Origin: SYHX01 sp049317645
GTDB lineage: Bacteria; Bacteroidota; Bacteroidia; UBA7662
Direction of reading: 5' to 3'
DNA: 31,688 bases
NCBI GenBank assembly: GCA_049317645.1
Contig: JBMOHV010000018.1
Location: forward strand, 1 to 31,688
The first letter of the stretch is position 1. The number at the start of each line of letters is the position of its first letter. This document shows positions 7,303 to 13,349 of this stretch, piece after piece. The notes beneath the pieces are model-generated. The model made no database searches. It had not been told where the DNA came from and saw nothing but the letters and a program-made list of their open reading frames with translations. A program made the translations under genes and the position numbers.

Positions 7303-8187
7303 ATGGATTACCGAAGTTTTTTGCGCTATCTCCGCTTCGAAAAGCGGTCTTCGGTCCATACCCTCGAGGCGTATTCTCGGGATTTGGAGCAACTCAGCCG
7401 CTTCTTGGTCGAATCCTGTGGGTTAGGTCCCGATGATCACCCTGCCTCCTTGCATCTACGCTCCTGGCTGGTCTCCTTGATGGAGCAAGGTCTTTTGCCC
7501 AGATCCATCAACCGCAAGATTTCGACTGTCAAAACTTATTTTAAATTCATGCTCAGGGAGGGGCTGCACCCCGGCCCGGATCCGTCCAAGGCCTTGCAGC
7601 GTCCCAAAACGCCTGTCAATCTGCCCAGGGCGGTTCCTTTGGCTGCAATGGAGGATTGGGCATCGGCCCCCTGGCCCGAGGATTTTTGGGAATTTCGAGA
7701 CCGTTGCGTGGTAGAAACCCTCTACGGTTGCGGCCTCCGAAGGGCCGAGGTTATTCAATTGCGTTGGATGGACTGGGATCGAGGTCAGGGGACCCTGCGA
7801 GTGACCGGCAAGCGTTCCAAGACCCGCCTCTTGCCGCTGGCATCGGAGCTAGGCACGCTTTTGGGTCATTATGCCCAGAAGGCTGCCGAGATCGGGCCGA
7901 CTTTATCGGAGTCCCCTCTGTTTTTTACCCCAAAAGGCGCCCCTATGTATCCTAAATTGGTGGTGGATTTGGTCAAAAAGGCTCTCCTGAAGGTTCCTTC
8001 GGTCCCTCAGCGAAGCCCCCACGTTCTGCGGCACAGCTTTGCCACCCACATGTTGGACAACGGGGCCGATCTCAACGCGGTCAAAACCCTGTTGGGTCAC
8101 GCCAATTTGGCCGCGACCCAGATCTACACCCACCAGTCCGTTGAAAAGCTCAAAGAAATCCATCGCAAAACTCACCCCAAAGGCTGA
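7303..8187 (+). CDS. Tyrosine recombinase of the XerC/XerD family
   Basis: A 294-residue site-specific recombinase of the usual Xer length. The N-terminal SAM-like core-binding domain spans about residues 1-90 and the catalytic domain the rest. Active-site residues are all present: Arg146 (GCGLRRAE), Lys170 (VTGKRSK), His240 and Arg243 (HVLRHSFATH), His266 (LGHANL) and the nucleophile Tyr275 (IYTH). Xer proteins resolve chromosome dimers at dif before division. The sequence alone does not say whether this is the XerC or XerD partner, so no symbol is given. The start is the ATG at 7303 (MDYRSFLRYL). The frame extends upstream to 7096 but only as a shadow of rpsU. Its position after rpsU and the lack of any integrated element point to a core gene, not a phage integrase. 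Confidence 0.93.
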   Translation: MDYRSFLRYLRFEKRSSVHTLEAYSRDLEQLSRFLVESCGLGPDDHPASLHLRSWLVSLMEQGLLPRSINRKISTVKTYFKFMLREGLHPGPDPSKALQRPKTPVNLPRAVPLAAMEDWASAPWPEDFWEFRDRCVVETLYGCGLRRAEVIQLRWMDWDRGQGTLRVTGKRSKTRLLPLASELGTLLGHYAQKAAEIGPTLSESPLFFTPKGAPMYPKLVVDLVKKALLKVPSVPQRSPHVLRHSFATHMLDNGADLNAVKTLLGHANLAATQIYTHQSVEKLKEIHRKTHPKG

Positions 8188-8230
8188 TCGGCCTCCAAGC
8201 CTTTTAAGTCGTTTAGGCCCTTATTTTTTT
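8179..8230 (+). terminator. Terminator of the rpsU-xer transcript
   Basis: AAAGGCT (8179-8185) pairs with AGCCTTT (8198-8204) around a 12-base loop. An alternative GGCCT (8190-8194) / AGGCC (8215-8219) pairing is followed directly by TTATTTTTTT (8221-8230). The stem begins in the last codons of the recombinase. The T-run makes termination likely, though which pairing dominates is unclear. Confidence 0.6.
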
Positions 8231-8260
8231 GGAATATAGCTTTTCAGCAAAGTTTTTGCG

Positions 8261-8268
8261 TATCTTTG
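8261..8268 (+). promoter_or_regulatory. -7 element of the tRNA-tuf transcript
   Basis: TATCTTTG is an exact TAnnTTTG match, just after the upstream terminator and about 87 bases before the first tRNA. No TTG sits at a 19-21 base spacing, so the -33 element is weak or absent. Placement makes it the best candidate promoter for the tRNA-tuf-secE-nusG-ribosomal protein block. Confidence 0.55.
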
Positions 8269-8285
8269 CATTCCTTTTGACAAGA

Positions 8286-8333
8286 CCCCCTTTGCCGGGG
8301 CTATTCTAGCGGTCCTTCGGACCGGTCCGAAGG
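8286..8333 (+). other. Structured 5' leader of the tRNA-tuf transcript, with a 20-base perfect palindrome
   Basis: Two elements lie between the promoter and the first tRNA. CCCC (8287-8290) pairs with GGGG (8297-8300) around TTTGCC. Bases 8314-8333 form a perfect palindrome, CCTTCGGACC followed by GGTCCGAAGG. The palindrome could fold as one hairpin, or the half GGTCCTTCGGACC could fold alone. Possible roles are a processing signal for the tRNA precursor, a pause or antitermination site, or a dyad operator. No known riboswitch is recognised. Confidence 0.5.
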
Positions 8334-8354
8334 TCGTTCTTTTAAGCTTGCTGC

Positions 8355-8427
8355 GCCTCCTTAGCTCAGCTGGTAGAGCAACTGATTTGTAATCAGTAGG
8401 TCGCTGGTTCGAATCCGGCAGGAGGCT
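8355..8427 (+). tRNA. tRNA-Thr (anticodon TGT)
   Basis: A 73-base cloverleaf. Acceptor GCCTCCT pairs with AGGAGGC, the D-arm is GCTC...GAGC, the anticodon stem ACTGA/TCAGT carries loop TTTGTAA (anticodon TGT, reading ACA) and the T-loop is GTTCGAATC. The discriminator is T and CCA is not encoded. It is the first of four clustered tRNAs before tuf. Confidence 0.97.
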
Positions 8428-8432
8428 CGGAA

Positions 8433-8516
8433 GGGGAGATACCAGAGTGGCCAAATGGGACCGACTGTAACTCGGTTGGGAAACCTTCGGAGGTTCGAAT
8501 CCTCCTCTCCCCACCA
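8433..8516 (+). tRNA. tRNA-Tyr (anticodon GTA)
   Basis: A class II tRNA with a long variable arm (TGGGAAACCTTC). Acceptor GGGGAGA pairs with TCTCCCC. Anticodon stem ACCGA/TCGGT carries loop CTGTAAC, anticodon GTA. CCA is encoded at 8514-8516. The gene starts five bases after tRNA-Thr(TGT) ends. Confidence 0.97.
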
Positions 8517-8543
8517 AAGCAGGCGACCTTGTTGTTTCACCAT

Positions 8544-8619
8544 GCGGGAGTAGCTCAGTTGGTAGAGCGACAGCCTTCCAAGCTGTAGGTCGCGGGTTCG
8601 AACCTCGTCTCCCGCTCCA
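8544..8619 (+). tRNA. tRNA-Gly (anticodon TCC)
   Basis: A 76-base cloverleaf including the encoded CCA (8617-8619). Acceptor GCGGGAG pairs with CTCCCGC, discriminator T. Anticodon stem ACAGC/GCTGT carries loop CTTCCAA, anticodon TCC, reading GGA. A 111-base spacer without a gene follows before the next tRNA. Confidence 0.97.
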
Positions 8620-8730
8620 CAACCGGTTTCAGCTTGTCTGATGCCGGTCCCGGAGTGCTCTGCCGCGGATTCACGCTTCCCTCGGAATCCGTTGCCAGTC
8701 AACCCGCAAGCGAAACGCCGTAGATTTCCC

Positions 8731-8805
<75 letters not shown>

Positions 8806-8895
8806 TCCCACCATGCATGTCCCAACGATTGTGTCCGCTATTCACCCAACTCAACCCAACCCAAACACCCAAAAACAAACGTAAAAACCGTAACC

Positions 8896-10083
8896 ATGGC
8901 AAAGGAAAAATTTGACCGCTCCAAACCCCACGTTAACATCGGCACCATCGGCCACGTTGACCACGGGAAAACCACCCTCACCGCCGCTATCACCAAGGTA
9001 TTGGCCGAAGCCGGTTTGTCAGAAGCTCGATCTTTTGACTCCATTGACAGCGCTCCCGAAGAAAAAGAGCGCGGTATTACCATTAACACTGCCCACGTTG
9101 AGTATTCGACGGCCAACCGTCACTATGCGCACGTTGACTGTCCAGGCCACGCCGACTATGTGAAGAACATGGTAACGGGTGCTGCCCAAATGGACGGTGC
9201 CATTATCGTTGTAGCGGCCACCGACGGACCCATGCCCCAGACCCGCGAGCACATTCTGCTGGCCCGTCAGGTTGGTGTACCTGCCCTGGTTGTTTTCATG
9301 AACAAAGTCGACATGGTCGATGATCCAGAGCTTCTCGAACTTGTTGAGATGGAAATCCGTGAGCTTTTGAGCTTCTACGAATTCCCAGGTGATGATATCC
9401 CTGTCGTTCAAGGCTCTGCTCTCGGTGCCCTCAACGGTGAGCCGAAGTGGGTTCAGACCGTTATCGAGTTGATGGAAAAAGTGGATTCTTATATCCAGAC
9501 TCCTCCTCGTATGACGGAACTTCCTTTCTTGATGCCAGTCGAAGACGTATTCTCGATCACAGGTCGTGGTACCGTTGCAACCGGTCGTATCGAGCGCGGT
9601 GTCATCAATTCCGGTGACCCGGTTGATATCATTGGTATGGGCGCTGAGAACCTCAAATCCACCGTAACTGGTGTGGAGATGTTCCGCAAAATCCTGGATC
9701 GTGGTGAAGCCGGTGACAACACAGGTCTTCTACTCCGCGGTATCGAAAAAACCGATATCCGTCGCGGTATGGTTATTTGCAAGCCAGGTTCCGTTCAGCC
9801 TCACCACGAGTTCAAGGCCGAGGTTTATGTCTTGTCGAAAGAAGAAGGTGGTCGTCACACTCCTTTCTTTAACAAGTACCGCCCTCAGTTCTATTTCCGT
9901 ACAACCGACGTTACCGGCGAGATTGCTTTGCCAGAAGGTACCGAAATGGTCATGCCCGGAGACAATATCTCGGTTGTTGTGAAACTGATCTCTCCGATTG
10001 CCATGGAGAAAGGTCTTCGTTTCGCGATCCGCGAAGGCGGCCGTACCGTTGGTGCTGGTCAGGTTACCGAAATCATCGCCTAA
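8896..10083 (+). CDS. tuf: Elongation factor Tu
   Basis: A 395-residue translation GTPase that delivers aminoacyl-tRNA to the ribosome. The P-loop GHVDHGKT spans residues 19-26, the switch 2 motif DCPGH (Asp, Cys, Pro, Gly, His) and the guanine-specificity motif NKVD follow, and the RGITIN switch 1 is intact. Domains II and III are full length (typical EF-Tu is 394-396 residues). The ATG at 8896 gives the expected MAKEKFDRSKPHVN start. The 90-base upstream leader lacks a Shine-Dalgarno sequence and is A/C-rich, as is usual for strongly expressed Bacteroidota genes. It lies between two tRNA groups, so tRNA processing probably shapes the mRNA ends. A 13-base-pair hairpin follows its stop. Confidence 0.99.
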   Translation: MAKEKFDRSKPHVNIGTIGHVDHGKTTLTAAITKVLAEAGLSEARSFDSIDSAPEEKERGITINTAHVEYSTANRHYAHVDCPGHADYVKNMVTGAAQMDGAIIVVAATDGPMPQTREHILLARQVGVPALVVFMNKVDMVDDPELLELVEMEIRELLSFYEFPGDDIPVVQGSALGALNGEPKWVQTVIELMEKVDSYIQTPPRMTELPFLMPVEDVFSITGRGTVATGRIERGVINSGDPVDIIGMGAENLKSTVTGVEMFRKILDRGEAGDNTGLLLRGIEKTDIRRGMVICKPGSVQPHHEFKAEVYVLSKEEGGRHTPFFNKYRPQFYFRTTDVTGEIALPEGTEMVMPGDNISVVVKLISPIAMEKGLRFAIREGGRTVGAGQVTEIIA

Positions 10084-10101
10084 TAACAGGGCCGTTAGCG
10101 G

Positions 10102-10133
10102 CGAAATCTCCCCGTACCCTCGGGGAGATTTCG
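10102..10133 (+). terminator. Strong hairpin between tuf and tRNA-Trp (partial terminator or processing site)
   Basis: CGAAATCTCCCCG (10102-10114) pairs perfectly with CGGGGAGATTTCG (10121-10133) around TACCCT. The bases after it (TCGTCTATACGGG) contain no T-run, so it is not a standard intrinsic terminator. It more likely protects the tuf mRNA 3' end, serves as a nuclease cleavage site before tRNA-Trp, or lets only part of transcription continue into secE-rpoC. Confidence 0.65.
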
Positions 10134-10141
10134 TCGTCTAT

Positions 10142-10214
10142 ACGGGTGTAGCTCAATTGGCAGAGCGATGGTCTCCAAAACCATAGGCTGGGAGTTCGAG
10201 TCTCTCCACCCGTG
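10142..10214 (+). tRNA. tRNA-Trp (anticodon CCA)
   Basis: A 73-base cloverleaf. Acceptor ACGGGTG pairs with CACCCGT, the anticodon stem ATGGT/ACCAT carries loop CTCCAAA (anticodon CCA) and the discriminator is G. A 3' CCA is not encoded. The position between tuf and secE is conserved in many bacteria. Confidence 0.97.
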
Positions 10215-10257
10215 CTGAACGAATGTCGCCTGCTTGATTGCCCAAATCCCCCAAATC

Positions 10258-10452
10258 ATGAACAAACTCATCGCATACGTTAAGGAATCCCGGGAGGAAC
10301 TGCTCCGCAAGGTCAGTTGGCCCACATGGGAACAGTTGCAAGATTCGCTCATGGTGGTGTTAATCGCCTCCTTGCTCCTTTCGCTGCTGATTTACCTAAT
10401 GGATGTGAGCTTTTCTTCAATGCTCAGCGCTTTTTATCATTTGTTTCAATAA
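10258..10452 (+). CDS. secE: Preprotein translocase subunit SecE
   Basis: A 64-residue single-span SecE, the short form found outside Gammaproteobacteria. The N-terminal amphipathic helix contains the family motif KVSWPTWEQL (about residues 20-29), and one membrane helix follows at about residues 33-55. SecE clamps SecY in the inner membrane. The ATG at 10258 (MNKLIAYVKES) is preferred over the TTG at 10234, which would add eight residues not seen in the family. It lies 43 bases after tRNA-Trp and 41 before nusG. Confidence 0.96.
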   Translation: MNKLIAYVKESREELLRKVSWPTWEQLQDSLMVVLIASLLLSLLIYLMDVSFSSMLSAFYHLFQ

Positions 10453-10493
10453 ACCGCCGGTTGATTCGTCATCGGTTTGACATCGAATAGGAT

Positions 10494-11033
10494 ATGGATT
10501 TAAAGTGGTACGTAGTTCGAGCCATTAGCGGCAAGGAACGCAAGGCCAAGGAATGCCTGGAATCCGAGATTGCCTACAACGGCATGTCGGACCTGGTTTC
10601 CCAGATCCTTATTCCTCTCGAGAAAGTCTTGCAGCTCAAGAACGGCAAGAAAGTTATCAAAGAACGAAATATCCTCCCGGGCTACATCCTTCTTGAAGCC
10701 AACTTGACCGTGAATCCGGACCTCCCATCGGTGATTACGCAGACCCCGAATGTCATTGGCTTTTTGGGTGGCGAGAAACCAACCCCCATGAGGGAATCCG
10801 AAATCAACCGCATGCTTGGCAAGGCCGATCAGGTGGCCGAGCAGGGCGAAACCATGGTGAATCCTTACCGGATGGGTGAATCGGTCAAAGTGATGGACGG
10901 TCCGTTCAACGAGTTTATCGGAGTCATCGAAGAAATCAACGAAGAGAAGAAAAAGCTCAAAGTGATGGTCAAAATCTTTGGAAGACGGACCCCCATCGAG
11001 CTCAATTTTACGCAGGTCGAAAAAATTTCTTAA
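10494..11033 (+). CDS. nusG: Transcription termination/antitermination factor NusG
   Basis: A 179-residue NusG with an N-terminal NGN domain (about residues 4-110; KWYVVRAISGKE and LPGYILLE are characteristic) and a C-terminal KOW domain (about 125-178; GESVKVMDGPFNEFIGVIEEI). NusG binds RNA polymerase, reduces pausing and links it to Rho or the ribosome. The length is usual and no domain is inserted. It is part of the secE-nusG-rplK run, 48 bases before rplK. Confidence 0.98.
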   Translation: MDLKWYVVRAISGKERKAKECLESEIAYNGMSDLVSQILIPLEKVLQLKNGKKVIKERNILPGYILLEANLTVNPDLPSVITQTPNVIGFLGGEKPTPMRESEINRMLGKADQVAEQGETMVNPYRMGESVKVMDGPFNEFIGVIEEINEEKKKLKVMVKIFGRRTPIELNFTQVEKIS

Positions 11034-11081
11034 TTCGAACTGCCTCCACACAATCGACAACAACTACGACAAGCAATCATT

Positions 11082-11525
11082 ATGGCTAAGGAAATTACAG
11101 CATTCATCAAGTTGCAGATCAAGGGCGGAGCGGCCAATCCGGCTCCTCCGGTTGGACCTGCTTTGGGTTCCAAAGGTGTTAACATCATGGAATTCTGCAA
11201 GCAATTCAATGCCAGAACCCAGGAGAAGGCCGGCAAGGTTTTACCGGTGGTCATCAGCGTTTATGCTGATAAGTCTTTTGATTTTGTCGTCAAAGCCCCT
11301 CCCGTGGCTGTTCAATTAATCGACGCCTCGAAGGTGGCCAAAGGTTCAGCTGAACCCAACCGCAAAAAAGTCGGCCAAGTAACCTGGGAGCAGGTCAAAA
11401 CCATCGCGGAGGACAAGATTCAGGACATGAACGCCTTCAAAATAGAGTCTGCCATGAAAATGGTCGCCGGTACGGCCCGTAGCCTCGGTTTGACCATTAC
11501 CGGAACCGCCCCTTGGGAAGTTTAA
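11082..11525 (+). CDS. rplK: 50S ribosomal protein uL11
   Basis: A 147-residue uL11 with the conserved start (IKLQIKGGAANPAPPVGPALG) and the C-terminal rRNA-binding domain that binds the GTPase-centre RNA (EDKIQDMNAFKIESAMKMVAGTARSLG). It forms the base of the L7/L12 stalk. The AAATTACAG-type A-rich context around the ATG replaces a Shine-Dalgarno sequence. It lies 19 bases before rplA. Confidence 0.98.
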   Translation: MAKEITAFIKLQIKGGAANPAPPVGPALGSKGVNIMEFCKQFNARTQEKAGKVLPVVISVYADKSFDFVVKAPPVAVQLIDASKVAKGSAEPNRKKVGQVTWEQVKTIAEDKIQDMNAFKIESAMKMVAGTARSLGLTITGTAPWEV

Positions 11526-11544
11526 CCTACTAATCGTTATTAAC

Positions 11545-12243
11545 GTGCCTGCACTAACCAAAAACCAAAAGAAGGCCCAGGGCCAGATCGAGGCCTCCAA
11601 AGCCTATCGCCTCAACGAAGCCAGCGAACTGGTCAAGAAGGTGACTTTTACCAAGTTCGATGCATCGGTGGATGTTAACATCCGTCTGGGCGTTGACCCG
11701 CGCAAAGCCAATCAAATGGTCCGCGGCATTGTAACCCTGCCCCACGGTACAGGTAAAGTGGCCCGTGTTTTGGTACTCTGCAATCCCGATAAGGAAGCCG
11801 AAGCCAAAGCAGCAGGTGCCGATTTCGTTGGCTTGGACGAGTATATCACCAAGATTGAAGGTGGTTGGACGGATGTGGATGTTATCATCACGCAGCCAGG
11901 TATCATGGCCAAAGTAGGTCGCTTGGGTCGTGTTTTGGGTCCCCGTGGCTTGATGCCCAACCCCAAAACCGGAACGGTGACCGACGATGTGGCCAAAGCG
12001 GTCACGGAAGTCAAGGGTGGTAAAATCGACTTCAAAGTTGACAAATTTGGTATTGTACACGCTGGGATTGGTCGGGTTTCCTTTTCGCCCAAGCAATTGG
12101 AAGAGAACGCCGTTGAATTGTTACAGACCATTGTCCGTCTCAAGCCATCGGCTGCCAAAGGAACCTATATCAAAAGCATTTACCTATCATCGACCATGAG
12201 CCCGGGGATTTGTATCGAACCCAAATCCGTCCCCGGCATCTAA
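11545..12243 (+). CDS. rplA: 50S ribosomal protein uL1 (GTG start)
   Basis: A 232-residue uL1, the usual length. The signature region IITQPGIMAKVGRLGRVLGPRGLMPNPKTGTV is complete. uL1 forms the mobile stalk at the E site and in many bacteria represses the rplK-rplA mRNA. The start is GTG at 11545, giving MPALTKNQKKAQ as in homologues; no in-frame ATG exists before residue 59, so the non-ATG start is firm. The next gene, rplJ, begins 34 bases later. Confidence 0.98.
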   Translation: MPALTKNQKKAQGQIEASKAYRLNEASELVKKVTFTKFDASVDVNIRLGVDPRKANQMVRGIVTLPHGTGKVARVLVLCNPDKEAEAKAAGADFVGLDEYITKIEGGWTDVDVIITQPGIMAKVGRLGRVLGPRGLMPNPKTGTVTDDVAKAVTEVKGGKIDFKVDKFGIVHAGIGRVSFSPKQLEENAVELLQTIVRLKPSAAKGTYIKSIYLSSTMSPGICIEPKSVPGI

Positions 12244-12277
12244 TTCCCGTAACGATTTATTTAAACCATACCCTGCG

Positions 12278-12799
12278 ATGACCAGAGTTGAAAAGCGTGA
12301 AGCCATTGATGGCCTCGCTACCAAAATAGCCGCCAGCCCTTTCTTTTACTTGGCGGATGCCTCTTCACTAACTGTTGAGACGACTAACAAGTTCCGCCGA
12401 CTTTGCTTTCAGCGCGGTGTTGAGTTTCGTATCGTCAAAAACACCTTGCTCCGCAAAGCCATGGAACAAGTCGGCGATGGTTACGAGGAACTGTTCCCTA
12501 CCCTCAAAGGTTCGACGTCCCTTCTGATTGCAGAACAGGGCAATATCCCAGCCCGCTTGTTGAAAGATTTCCGCAAAGAATCCGACAAGCCTGTTCTCAA
12601 GGCCGCTTACATTGATTCAGCGATTTATATTGGTGAAAACCAGTTGGATGCTTTGACAAACATCAAGTCCAAGTACGAATTGATCGGCGAATTGGTTGGT
12701 ATCCTTCAGTCACCCGCTCGCAATGTTCTTTCGGCTTTGCAATCAGGCGGTTCCAAGTTGGGTGGTATTGTCAAAACCCTTCAATCCAGGGCTGCTTAA
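12278..12799 (+). CDS. rplJ: 50S ribosomal protein uL10
   Basis: A 173-residue uL10. The N-terminal rRNA-binding domain contains FRRLCFQRGVEFRIVKNTLLRKAM, and the C-terminal helix region carries the L7/L12 dimers. Only 34 bases separate it from rplA, so a long L10-binding leader like that of E. coli is not present immediately upstream. If autoregulation occurs it must use another site. Confidence 0.97.
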   Translation: MTRVEKREAIDGLATKIAASPFFYLADASSLTVETTNKFRRLCFQRGVEFRIVKNTLLRKAMEQVGDGYEELFPTLKGSTSLLIAEQGNIPARLLKDFRKESDKPVLKAAYIDSAIYIGENQLDALTNIKSKYELIGELVGILQSPARNVLSALQSGGSKLGGIVKTLQSRAA

Positions 12800-12871
12800 T
12801 TTTTCCATCGAGCTTCCGTTTCCTATCTATAAAAAATCAATTTCAATAACAAACCCCAAAAAATTTTAATC

Positions 12872-13252
12872 ATGGCAGATCTCAAAGCTTTCGCAGAACA
12901 ATTGGTTAACCTCACGGTCAAAGAGGTGAACGAACTAGCCGCTATCCTCAAGGACGAGTACGGTATTGAACCCGCTGCTGCGGCTGTTGCCTTCGCAGGT
13001 CCTGCTGCTGGTGGCGATGCCCCTGCTGCTGCTGCTGTTCAGACCGAATTTGACGTTATCCTCAAAGAGGCCGGCGCTAACAAACTGGCCGTCGTTAAGT
13101 TGGTGAAAGACCTCACAGGTCTGGGCCTCAAAGAAGCCAAAGAATTGGTTGACAGTGCGCCCAAGACCGTGAAAGAAAAGTGTCCGAAGGACGAAGCCGA
13201 TGCCCTCAAATCCAAATTGGAAGAGGCCGGTGCTCTGGTTGAGGTGAAGTAA
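12872..13252 (+). CDS. rplL: 50S ribosomal protein bL12 (L7/L12)
   Basis: A 126-residue bL12. The N-terminal dimerisation helices (KAFAEQLVNLTVKEVNEL), an Ala/Gly-rich hinge at about residues 35-55, and the C-terminal factor-binding domain (KLAVVKLVKDLTGLGLKEAKELVDSAPK) are all present. It recruits translation GTPases. The 72-base upstream gap ends in an A-rich stretch (AAAAAATTTTAATC) before the ATG, which is typical of highly translated Bacteroidota genes and suits its four- or six-fold need over other ribosomal proteins. A strong hairpin begins 17 bases after the stop. Confidence 0.98.
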   Translation: MADLKAFAEQLVNLTVKEVNELAAILKDEYGIEPAAAAVAFAGPAAGGDAPAAAAVQTEFDVILKEAGANKLAVVKLVKDLTGLGLKEAKELVDSAPKTVKEKCPKDEADALKSKLEEAGALVEVK

Positions 13253-13269
13253 TTCCTCCCGGCATTGTG

Positions 13270-13308
13270 GGCTGTGGGGGCGAAAACAAGGTTTTCGCTT
13301 CCACAGCC
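13270..13308 (+). terminator. rplL-rpoB attenuating hairpin
   Basis: Bases 13270-13287 pair with 13291-13308 over 18 positions, 16 Watson-Crick and two G-U, around a three-base AAG loop. The following bases, GTTTGTGTTTTG, are T-rich but interrupted. In E. coli a leaky attenuator and an RNase III site lie at this point and lower rpoBC expression relative to rplJL. The same role is likely here by position. The near-perfect 39-base stem-loop also fits RNase III. Confidence 0.75.
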
Positions 13309-13349
13309 GTTTGTGTTTTGATTCGGTATACCTCATAAATCCCCTCCCC

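Noticed and set aside
7303..8187. Phage or genomic-island integrase next to a tRNA cluster
   Set aside because: The length, all active-site residues and the position after rpsU fit the core Xer recombinase of Bacteroidota. There are no att-like direct repeats of a tRNA end or phage genes nearby.
8221..8702. Minus-strand open frames with protein-like translations across the tRNA cluster
   Set aside because: They are antisense to tRNA genes; the apparent motifs such as CRIRTSDLL are translated T-arm sequence, a well-known false positive.
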